DNA of 64,000 bases from NCBI RefSeq assembly GCF_006715085.1, contig NZ_VFMM01000002.1, positions 1,178,001-1,242,000 on the forward strand, written 5' to 3'. This DNA is from Kribbella jejuensis (GTDB taxonomy: Bacteria; Actinomycetota; Actinomycetes; Propionibacteriales; Kribbellaceae). Under the pieces are notes generated by a model. That model saw only the letters and a list, made by a program, of their open reading frames with translations, was not told the DNA's origin and did not search any database. Position numbers and translations under genes: made by a program. Of the stretch, positions 57,873-64,000 are shown in pieces (within the stretch, counting starts at the first letter, position 1; each line of letters starts with the position of its first letter).

Positions 57873-58489
57873 AGCTGGTACTCACGGAGTTCGTCACGCT
57901 GGACGGCGTGAGCCAGGGGCCGGGGTCCCCGACCGAGGACACCAGTGACGGGTTCACGCGTGGCGGGTGGCTGGTGCCCTACATCGACGAGGTGTTCGTG
58001 CAACGGACGGCCGAGTGGCTGCACCGGGCCGACGGGTTGCTGCTGGGGCGGCGGACGTATGACGCGTTTGCGCGCGACTGGCCGCAGATCACCGACCCCA
58101 GCGATCCGTACACGAAGCTGATGAACTCACTGCCGAAGTATGTCGTCAGTACGACGCTGCGCGAAGGTGATTGGCAGCCCACGACCGTTCTGGCAGCCCT
58201 GGACGGTGTCGACGAGCTGAAGAAGCGGTCGGGTGGTGAGTTGCAGGTGCATGGGAGTGCCCGGTTGGGATGCAGTCTGTTGATGGCTGGGCTGGTCGAT
58301 GTGGTGCGGTTGGTGGTTGCTCCAACGGTGCTTGGGGCCGGGCGGCGATTGTTCGAGCATCGGATGGACGCGGTCGGACTTAAACCGATGCGGCACGAGT
58401 TGACGCCGCGCGGACTCGCACTGTTCGAGTACGAGACCGTCGGCGCGGCGTCGGTGGGGGAGTACGAAGGGTTCAGCGCGTTTGTCTGA
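57869..58489 (+). CDS. dihydrofolate reductase family protein (RibD C-terminal type)
   Basis: A 206-residue protein whose GTG overlaps the SRPBCC stop. Motifs: LVLTEFVTLDGVSQGPGSP, GLLLGRRTYDAFARDWP, YVVSTTLREGDWQPTTVL, ELQVHGSARLGCSLLMAGL and VVAPTVLGAGRRLF. It is a stand-alone NADPH-reductase-like fold related to the gene at 14028. The operon with ArsR and SRPBCC suggests a reductive response to a small molecule. Its 3' end overlaps the convergent phosphotransferase by 17 bases. Confidence 0.82.
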   Translation: MKLVLTEFVTLDGVSQGPGSPTEDTSDGFTRGGWLVPYIDEVFVQRTAEWLHRADGLLLGRRTYDAFARDWPQITDPSDPYTKLMNSLPKYVVSTTLREGDWQPTTVLAALDGVDELKKRSGGELQVHGSARLGCSLLMAGLVDVVRLVVAPTVLGAGRRLFEHRMDAVGLKPMRHELTPRGLALFEYETVGAASVGEYEGFSAFV

Positions 58490-59342
58490 AGTCGTTCAGG
58501 ACGGCTTCGACGACGGGGAGGTCCTCGGTGATGAGGGCCTTCCAGAGGGCCGAGCCGCGGGCGCGGGCCCAGGTCGCGTCGTCCTGGGTGACTGCTTCGC
58601 GGAAGGTGGCTCGGGAGGAGCCGGAGAAGAACGTGTAGGCGATCACCAGATCGCAGGCGGGGTCGCCGATGCCTGAGGTGCCGAAGTCGATGACGGCGGA
58701 CAGGTGGCCGTCGCGGACCAGGAGGTTGCCGGAGGCGATGTCGCCGTGGAACCACACTGGCGGGCGGTCCCAGGAGGTGGCCAGCGCTGCCTCCCAGACC
58801 TCGGCCGCGAGGTCCGCGTCGATCCGGTCCTTCAAACCAGCCAGCGCCTCGATCGTCTCGTCGTGGTAGTGCTGCAGTGCTGCGCCTCGGTAGAAGCTGT
58901 GGGCGCCTGCCAGCGGGCCGCCGGTTGTGTCCGCGCCCTGCAAAGCGAGGATGAAGTCTGCGATCGCCCGCGCAAACGCGTCGAGGTCGGCAACAGAGTC
59001 AACCGATGCGGTTTCGCCTGAGATCCAGCGCCTGATTGCCCAGGGATGTGGATAGCCGAGGCCGGGTTTGCCGATGGCCACGGCCGAGGGGATCTCGACC
59101 GGTAGTACCGGGGCCAGGCGGGGGAGCCAGGTGTGTTCCTTCTCGACGGCGGCGACATAAGACTCGGCCGTGGGGAGGCGGGCGGTCAGCTCGGTGCCCA
59201 GTCGGTACGTCCGGTTGTCCCAGCCGTCGACCTTCACCGGGGTCACCGGCAGGTCGGCCCACTGCGGGAACTGTTGCGCGATCAGTCGCCGTACCAGCTC
59301 TGCATCGATGCCGGCGCGACCGTCCTGGTGAAATTCCGTCAC
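58473..59342 (-). CDS. aminoglycoside phosphotransferase family protein
   Basis: A 289-residue APH/choline-kinase fold protein. The catalytic loop is WFHGDIASGNLLV (Asp and Asn present) and the metal motif is VIDFGTSGIGDPACDLVIAY. The N-lobe has VDGWDNRTYRLG and RLPTAESYVAAVEKE (catalytic Glu). Many family members phosphorylate small molecules other than aminoglycosides, so resistance should not be assumed. The GTG 59342 start has a weak ribosome site. Confidence 0.82.
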   Translation of the reverse strand: MTEFHQDGRAGIDAELVRRLIAQQFPQWADLPVTPVKVDGWDNRTYRLGTELTARLPTAESYVAAVEKEHTWLPRLAPVLPVEIPSAVAIGKPGLGYPHPWAIRRWISGETASVDSVADLDAFARAIADFILALQGADTTGGPLAGAHSFYRGAALQHYHDETIEALAGLKDRIDADLAAEVWEAALATSWDRPPVWFHGDIASGNLLVRDGHLSAVIDFGTSGIGDPACDLVIAYTFFSGSSRATFREAVTQDDATWARARGSALWKALITEDLPVVEAVLNDFRQTR

Positions 59343-59382
59343 GGCGCAAGCGTCCCGGACCGGGACTCCGGGCTCAAAGCGT

Positions 59383-59829
59383 TTAGTCCGGGGCTACAGC
59401 GTTGTCGACCGAGTCCTTGAGGAACTCCGAGATGACTCGCAGTTCCTCGACGCTCCGGCTGGCCAGAAGTTGATGCATCCGCTCGCCCTGTTCGGCGTAC
59501 AGCGGGACCAGCTTCTCCTGGATCTTCTCCAGTGACGGCGTCACGACGACCTTGCGCCGGTCCCTCGGATCCGGCTGGCGGGTGACGAAGCCGTGCGCTT
59601 CCAGCCGGTCGATCACGCCGGTGATCGTCCCTGACGTCAGACCGGTGTGCTCGGCCAGTTGCCGGGGCGTGAGCGGTCCGTACGTCTGCAGCAGCGTCAT
59701 GAACTGCGAGTCGCTGCCGCCGAGGCCGACCTTTGCGGAGACCGCGTGGTTGTAGAGCACGGCTTCGGCGATGAAGCGGATCATCCGCTGCTGGATCTCG
59801 CCGGCGAGCTCTTCTCGGGAACTGGTCAT
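59383..59829 (-). CDS. MarR-family transcriptional regulator
   Basis: A 148-residue winged-helix protein: SDSQFMTLLQTYGPLTPRQL, HTGLTSGTITGVIDRLEAHG and the wing VTRQPDPRDRRKVVVTPS. ATG 59829 is chosen over upstream in-frame codons that lie inside the probable operator. It is divergent from an FAD monooxygenase, the usual arrangement of a MarR sensor and the enzyme it controls. Confidence 0.85.
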   Translation of the reverse strand: MTSSREELAGEIQQRMIRFIAEAVLYNHAVSAKVGLGGSDSQFMTLLQTYGPLTPRQLAEHTGLTSGTITGVIDRLEAHGFVTRQPDPRDRRKVVVTPSLEKIQEKLVPLYAEQGERMHQLLASRSVEELRVISEFLKDSVDNAVAPD

Positions 59830-59868
59830 GGCTACCTCAGCATAGGGCTTGCATTTCTCTCGGATTTC

Positions 59869-59896
59869 CAAGATACTCGAATCACCGAGATACTTG
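59869..59896. promoter_or_regulatory. probable MarR operator
   Basis: CAAGATACTCG and CGAGATACTTG face each other across six bases; outer CAAG and inner CTCG match as inverse copies, and GATACTyG also repeats directly. It sits midway between the divergent MarR and monooxygenase starts. Confidence 0.55.
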
Positions 59897-59911
59897 AAGG
59901 GACGAGAGATC

Positions 59912-61279
59912 ATGAAGGTGCTGGTAATCGGCGGCGGAACGGGTGGGCTGGCATTGGCGCACGGCCTGAAGCGCGCCGGAATCGAGGTGACGGTGTTCGA
60001 ACGCGACGCACTGCGGACCGAGGGTCTGCACGGCTACCGCGTCGGCATCGACCCGGACGGCAGCCGCGCCCTGAGCGCGTTACTGCCGAAGGAGCTGTAC
60101 GACACGTTCGTCGCGACCAAGGCCCGCGACCCGAAGTACTTCAACATGCTCACCGAGGACCTGAAGGAGGTCCTCTCGATGGAGATCCCGCAGTCCACGG
60201 ATCCGGTCGAGAGCGAGAAGTCGATCAGCCGGATGACGCTGCGGCAGGTCCTGCTGACCGGGCTCGAGGACGTGGTCGAGTTCGGCAAGGTGTTCACCCG
60301 CTTCGAGCAGTACGACGACCACGTGACGGCGTACTTCGCCGACGGGACCGAGGCCACCGGGGACCTGCTGGTCGCCGCGGACGGCTCGGGCTCCCGGGTA
60401 CGGCGTCAGTACCTGCCGCAGGCGAAGACCGAGGAGACCGGGATCGTGGCGATCGCCGGCAAGCTGCCGATCACCGACGAGAGCGCGAAGCTGGTGTCGC
60501 CGAAGGTGTTCGAGGGCATCTCGATGATCAACGCGCCGCGCGGGCTGTTCTGCATCATCCACGTGATGGAGTTCCAGTGGGACCGCGACGGCCGGGTGAA
60601 GAACGGCATCGGCGGCAACACCGAGGAGCTGATCCGGCGCTGGCCGGGGTTGCAGTTCGACAACACCCGCGACTACATCAACTGGGGCCTGTCGGCGACC
60701 CGCGACAAGCTGCCGCCGAACATCATGGACCTGCGCGGCGAGGAGCTCGTCCGTACGGCCCTCGAGCTCACGCCGGACTGGCATCCGAATCTGCGCCGGC
60801 TGTTCGAGCTGACCGATCCGGGCACGTGCTTCCCGGTGAACATCTGGACGTCGGTCCCGCTCGAGCCCTGGCCGAGTACGAACGTCACGCTGATCGGCGA
60901 CGCGATCCACACCATGACGCCGGGCCGGGGCGTCGGCGCGAACACCGCGCTCCGGGACGCCGTGAACCTGTGCCGTGAGCTCATCGAAGTCCGGGACGGC
61001 CGCAAGGATCTGGTCGCGGGAGTGCATGCGTACGAAGCGAAGATGATCGAGTACGGCTTCGACGCGGTGATCAAGTCGCGGGCCCAGATGACCTCAGACG
61101 ACCCGATGCACAAGCCGGTGGTCGGCCGGATGATCCTGGCCGGGATGCGGACGGGGATGCGCGCGGTCAACCACCTGCCACCGGTCAAGCGGCGGATGCG
61201 CGACAAGATGATGGCCTACCGCGGCGCCGACCGGGACGAGCTCGCGCTGGAGATCACCCCGGCCCGCGCCACCAGCTGA
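59912..61279 (+). CDS. FAD-dependent monooxygenase (PHBH-type fold)
   Basis: A 455-residue flavoprotein hydroxylase. The FAD dinucleotide motif is VLVIGGGTGGLALAHGLKRA, the DG motif is LLVAADGSGSRVRRQYLP and the second FAD motif is LIGDAIHTMTPGRGVGANTA. Such enzymes hydroxylate aromatics or inactivate antibiotics such as tetracyclines and rifamycins. The C-terminus has a helical extension. Start ATG 59912 follows the operator; GGGACGAGAG lies upstream. The MarR neighbour probably senses its substrate. Confidence 0.83.
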   Translation: MKVLVIGGGTGGLALAHGLKRAGIEVTVFERDALRTEGLHGYRVGIDPDGSRALSALLPKELYDTFVATKARDPKYFNMLTEDLKEVLSMEIPQSTDPVESEKSISRMTLRQVLLTGLEDVVEFGKVFTRFEQYDDHVTAYFADGTEATGDLLVAADGSGSRVRRQYLPQAKTEETGIVAIAGKLPITDESAKLVSPKVFEGISMINAPRGLFCIIHVMEFQWDRDGRVKNGIGGNTEELIRRWPGLQFDNTRDYINWGLSATRDKLPPNIMDLRGEELVRTALELTPDWHPNLRRLFELTDPGTCFPVNIWTSVPLEPWPSTNVTLIGDAIHTMTPGRGVGANTALRDAVNLCRELIEVRDGRKDLVAGVHAYEAKMIEYGFDAVIKSRAQMTSDDPMHKPVVGRMILAGMRTGMRAVNHLPPVKRRMRDKMMAYRGADRDELALEITPARATS

Positions 61280-61280
61280 C

Positions 61281-61739
61281 TCAGCGCTGGCCGATGTGCT
61301 CCGAGACGGCGTCGAAGACGCGGCCGACGGCGGCGAAGTCCTCCGGGCTGGACAGATCGACCAGGTTCTCCCGGACGCCCTCCACGTGGTATGGCGCGGC
61401 CTGCTCGAGCAGGGCGAAGCCGGCGTCGGTCAGCTCGGCCCAGACACCGCGCTTGTCGCTCGTGCACGACGTACGGCGGACCAGGTCGGCGGCCTCCAGG
61501 CGGCCGACGGTGTGCGTCAGCCGTGACCGGCTCTGGTGCAAGCGGTCGGCCAGGTCGGCCATCCGGAGCCGCCGGTCGGGCGCCTCGGACAGCCGGACGA
61601 GGATCTCGTAGTCGTTGATCCCCAGGCCGAACTGGCGAAGGTCGTCGTCGAGCTTCGCCATCAGGCGTGCGGTCCCCAGCAGGTACGCACGCCACGCCAC
61701 CTGCTGCTCGGCGTTCAGCCACCGAGTCCCCGTGTCCAT
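61281..61739 (-). CDS. MarR-family transcriptional regulator
   Basis: A 152-residue protein: FGLGINDYEILVRLSEAPDR, MADLADRLHQSRSRLTHTVG and RRTSCTSDKRGVWAELTDAG. A cysteine in the wing (TSCTSDKRG) could sense oxidation. ATG 61739 is preferred because GGAG lies six bases before it; ATG 61751 and GTG 61757 are alternatives. It is divergent from yceI, a common actinobacterial pairing. Confidence 0.83.
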   Translation of the reverse strand: MDTGTRWLNAEQQVAWRAYLLGTARLMAKLDDDLRQFGLGINDYEILVRLSEAPDRRLRMADLADRLHQSRSRLTHTVGRLEAADLVRRTSCTSDKRGVWAELTDAGFALLEQAAPYHVEGVRENLVDLSSPEDFAAVGRVFDAVSEHIGQR

Positions 61740-61780
61740 CTCAGTCTCCATCGTCACGTGAACAGTGTACCGGGAATGTA

Positions 61781-61836
61781 GTTGACTTTTAAACCGTTAC
61801 TGCCTACTGTCGTAGTCATCGGTTGAAGTTTTAACT
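61781..61836. promoter_or_regulatory. paired GTTGAnnTTTTAA elements between MarR and YceI genes
   Basis: GTTGACTTTTAAAC (61781-61794) and GTTGAAGTTTTAACT (61822-61836) are direct near-repeats 41 bp apart, unusually AT-rich for this genome. They probably bind the MarR protein and control both divergent genes. Confidence 0.5.
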
Positions 61837-61892
61837 ATAGACCAGGCTGCGTCGCCCCCGACCAGTTCGAACACTTTTCCCGAGAGGACCCC

Positions 61893-62462
61893 ATGAGCGA
61901 CACCACCACCGGCACCCCGACCAGCAGCATCCCCGGCCTGGTCGCCGGCACGTACGCCCTCGACACCGCGCACAGCGAGGTCGGCTTCACCGTCCGGCAC
62001 CTGATGACCAAGGTCCGCGGGACCTTCCAGGAGTTCAGCGGCGAGATCGTCGTGAAGGACACCATCGAGGACTCCGCCACCTCCGTCGAGATCGAGCTCG
62101 CCTCGGTGCACACCCGCAGCGAGCAGCGCGACGGGCACCTGCGATCCGGCGACTTCTTCGACGCCGAGAACAGCCCGAAGATGACGTTCGTCAGCACCGC
62201 CATCAAGCCCGAGGGCGACGACTACGTGCTGGCCGGCGAGCTGACCATCAAGAACGTCACCAAGCCGATCGAGCTCGCGGTCGAGTTCCTCGGTGTCGAC
62301 CAGAACGCGTACGGCCAGACCATCATCGGTTTCGAGGCCTCCGCGTCGATCAGCCGCAAGGAGTGGGGCATCGACTTCAACGTTCCGCTCGAGGGTGGCA
62401 AGCTGCTGATCGGTGACAAGGTGGACATTCACCTGGACATCCAGGCAGCTCTTCAGGCCTGA
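61893..62462 (+). CDS. YceI-family lipocalin-like protein
   Basis: A 189-residue protein: GTYALDTAHSEVGFTVRHLM, VRGTFQEFSGEIVVKD, RSEQRDGHLRSGDFFDAENS, ELTIKNVTKPIELAVEF and SISRKEWGIDFNVPL. YceI proteins form a lipocalin barrel that binds polyisoprenoids. No signal peptide is present, so this form is cytoplasmic. GAGAGGACC precedes ATG 61893. Expression is probably set by the divergent MarR protein. Confidence 0.9.
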   Translation: MSDTTTGTPTSSIPGLVAGTYALDTAHSEVGFTVRHLMTKVRGTFQEFSGEIVVKDTIEDSATSVEIELASVHTRSEQRDGHLRSGDFFDAENSPKMTFVSTAIKPEGDDYVLAGELTIKNVTKPIELAVEFLGVDQNAYGQTIIGFEASASISRKEWGIDFNVPLEGGKLLIGDKVDIHLDIQAALQA

Positions 62463-62489
62463 TCTCCGCAGTATCCGAGCAGCATCCGA

Positions 62490-62519
62490 AAGGCCCCGCA
62501 CCAGCTGGTGCGGGGCCTT
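62490..62519. terminator. perfect 15-bp-arm terminator between yceI and the TetR gene
   Basis: AAGGCCCCGCACCAG and CTGGTGCGGGGCCTT are exact inverse copies ending in TT on the plus strand and on the minus strand. It lies between convergent genes and can serve both. Confidence 0.75.
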
Positions 62520-62521
62520 CG

Positions 62522-63121
62522 CTATGCCTGGACCATGCGCTCGGCGAGGTCGGCGTACAGCTTGCCGAGGGCGGCGGGGTCGCCGCGGTGTGGTGTGTAC
62601 CAGCGGGCCACGTCGATCGAGAGGGACAGTACGGCGAGCGTCGTACCGGGAAGGTCTGTGACGGCGAAGGATCCGTCGGCGACACCGTCGGCGAGGACCT
62701 GCTCGATCTGTGCCGAGATGGCCCGGCGGATCGTCGCGACCTCGGCCATGTGTTCGGGGGACAGCGCGGCCAGTTCGTACTGCACCACGCGGGCGATCGT
62801 GTGGTGCTCGGCGTGCCAGGCGGTGAACGCGGCGACGAGCGAGCGCAGACGATCGGCAGGAGTGGAACCGGTGTCGGCGGAGCGCAGGACCTCGAGGGCG
62901 GCGTTGTGGCCGTACAGGCTGATCTCGAAGAGCAGGCGCTCCTTGGACGGGTAGTGCACGTACAGGGCGGCGGGGCTCATGCCGGCGCGGGAGGCGATGT
63001 CGCGGGTCGTCGTGGCCTGGTACCCGCGCTCGGCGAACGCGTCGACGGCGCCCGTCAGCAGCCGGCGGGCGGCGGCCGGTTGGACGTGCTCCCAGACCAT
63101 CGGGTCGGTGACTGCGGACAC
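62522..63121 (-). CDS. TetR-family transcriptional regulator
   Basis: A 199-residue repressor: LLTGAVDAFAERGYQATTTR, DIASRAGMSPAALYVHYPSK then ERLLFEISLYG. The C-terminal ligand domain is typical of regulators of acyl-CoA metabolism. GTG 63121 is chosen because AAGGTG lies six bases before it; a longer frame would run through the operator. It is divergent from an acyl-CoA dehydrogenase and probably represses it in response to an acyl-CoA. Confidence 0.83.
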   Translation of the reverse strand: MSAVTDPMVWEHVQPAAARRLLTGAVDAFAERGYQATTTRDIASRAGMSPAALYVHYPSKERLLFEISLYGHNAALEVLRSADTGSTPADRLRSLVAAFTAWHAEHHTIARVVQYELAALSPEHMAEVATIRRAISAQIEQVLADGVADGSFAVTDLPGTTLAVLSLSIDVARWYTPHRGDPAALGKLYADLAERMVQA

Positions 63122-63148
63122 GTTGACACCTTGCACCAAACGCGTGAA

Positions 63149-63166
63149 GCTAAGCAAGCGCTTAGC
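63149..63166. promoter_or_regulatory. TetR operator palindrome
   Basis: GCTAAGCAAGCGCTTAGC has 7-bp exact inverse arms (GCTAAGC/GCTTAGC) around AAGC. It lies between the divergent TetR and acyl-CoA dehydrogenase starts. Confidence 0.7.
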
Positions 63167-63195
63167 CACTCGTCTCACACCTTGGGGAGGCCTAG

Positions 63196-64000
63196 ATGGA
63201 GCGCGTCATCTTCAACGAGGACCACCAGGCATTCCGTGCCAGCGCGAAGGAGTACTGCGACCGCTCGCTGGTGCCGCGGATGGAGCAGTTCCTCGAAGAG
63301 AAGACGATCGACCGTGCCGTCTGGCTGGAGGCCGGAAAGCAGGGCTTCCTCGGGCTCGACGTGCCGGAGGAGTACGGCGGCTCGAGCGTCGGCGACTACC
63401 GGTTCAACGCGGTCTTCGCCGAGGAGGTCTCGAAGGTCTCCGCGTCGCTGTCGAGTTGCTTCGGCATCCACTACGACTGCGCCGCGCCCTACTTCGTGGA
63501 CCTCGGCACCGAGGAGCAGAAGCAGCGTTGGCTGCCGAAGTTTTGCTCCGGCGAGTACGTCGCCGCGATCGGGATGACCGAGCCGTCCGGCGGGTCGGAC
63601 CTGGCCGCGCTGAAGACGAGCGCGAAGCGGGCCGACGGCGGCTGGGTGCTGAACGGGTCGAAGACCTTCATCACCAACGGCGACATGGCCGACCTGGTGA
63701 TCGTCGCGGCCCGGACCGATCCGTCCAAGGGTGCGAAGGGCATCACGCTGTTCGTGGTCGAGGAGGGGATGGACGGCTTCGCCCGCGGCCGCAAGCTGGA
63801 CAAGGTCGGCCAGACCGAGTCCGGTACGTCCGAACTCTTTTTCGAGGACGTTTTCGTTGCCGATGACAACGTCCTGGGCGAGGTGGATCGCGGCTTCATC
63901 CACATGATGGAGCGGTTGGCGCAGGAGCGGATCGGGGCCGCGGTGTCGAACATCGCGCACGCCAGCCAGATCCTGGCCGAGACGATCGACTACGTGAAGC
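63196..64000 (+). CDS. acyl-CoA dehydrogenase, N-terminal part
   Basis: The gene runs off the window end; 268 residues are visible of about 380. Motifs: LDVPEEYGGSSVGDYRFNAV, IGMTEPSGGSDLAALKTSAK (FAD/substrate contact), LNGSKTFITNGDMADLVIVA and GFARGRKLDKVGQTESGTSE. It oxidises an acyl-CoA to the enoyl-CoA and passes electrons to ETF. The catalytic Glu lies beyond the window. GGGGAGG precedes ATG 63196. Regulation by the divergent TetR protein is likely. Confidence 0.9.
   Translation, partial: MERVIFNEDHQAFRASAKEYCDRSLVPRMEQFLEEKTIDRAVWLEAGKQGFLGLDVPEEYGGSSVGDYRFNAVFAEEVSKVSASLSSCFGIHYDCAAPYFVDLGTEEQKQRWLPKFCSGEYVAAIGMTEPSGGSDLAALKTSAKRADGGWVLNGSKTFITNGDMADLVIVAARTDPSKGAKGITLFVVEEGMDGFARGRKLDKVGQTESGTSELFFEDVFVADDNVLGEVDRGFIHMMERLAQERIGAAVSNIAHASQILAETIDYVK

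Overview
The window is a high-GC actinobacterial chromosome segment. Evidence includes GTG/TTG starts, many leaderless promoters with a TANNNT box 6 to 8 nt before the start codon, a mycothiol-dependent isomerase family protein, a SigE-family sigma factor, a PrsW protease and a dynamin-like gene pair. Gene style and neighbourhoods resemble Kribbella and related Propionibacteriales; that assignment is an inference.

Layout. 1-874: end of an envelope-stress operon (DUF6286 protein, AmaP-like anchor). 957-3544: a graveyard of gene fragments (XRE regulator, aldo/keto reductase, S-4TM-like effector tail, AraC regulator, CocE-type hydrolase, integrase N-terminus) beside tRNA-Lys at 3770-3842. 3891-14582: ordinary chromosome with an FAD oxidoreductase/TenA pair, a class V aminotransferase, a cation diffusion facilitator, a MarC protein, a SigE-type sigma factor with its membrane partner, tRNA-His, oligoribonuclease, a methyltransferase, an acetyltransferase, a cold-shock protein and a reductase.

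14703-31529 is a metabolic island. It holds a ketopantoate-reductase-like enzyme, a LacI regulator, SucCD-type ligase, an OFA-type MFS carrier, a ThDP enzyme, a close relative of formyl-CoA:oxalate CoA-transferase, an ADP-forming acyl-CoA ligase, an Nramp-like carrier lacking the metal motif, a GntR/FCD regulator with a 35-bp perfect palindromic operator, a small acidic protein and a LysR regulator. Several promoters share a TGTATGCAATC-like motif. The likely theme is import and CoA-dependent breakdown of oxalate or a related short acid. The ThDP enzyme lacks residues expected of classical oxalyl-CoA decarboxylase, so the substrate is open. A roughly 103-bp tandem array interrupted by a 40-bp palindrome lies inside the island.

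31684-43472 holds a hydrolase, an acyltransferase, a DUF218 protein, a mycothiol-type isomerase, a beta-clamp copy, a streptogrisin-like protease, a P-loop protein, an ABC-F protein, a molybdopterin oxidoreductase and a duplicated PCD/VOC protein. An IS481 element (43571-44927) sits at the 3' end of tRNA-Arg with a 16-bp target duplication that leaves the tRNA intact.

45166-53312 is an unusual block: PrsW with a collagen-like tail, then two overlapping dynamin-like GTPases, the first with about 840 residues of acidic low-complexity sequence. A roughly 56-bp minisatellite follows. The rest (53944-64000) holds an SRPBCC protein, an SSB paralogue, EttA, an ArsR/SRPBCC/reductase operon, a kinase-like phosphotransferase, a MarR/FAD monooxygenase pair, a MarR/YceI pair, and a TetR regulator divergent from an acyl-CoA dehydrogenase cut by the window end.
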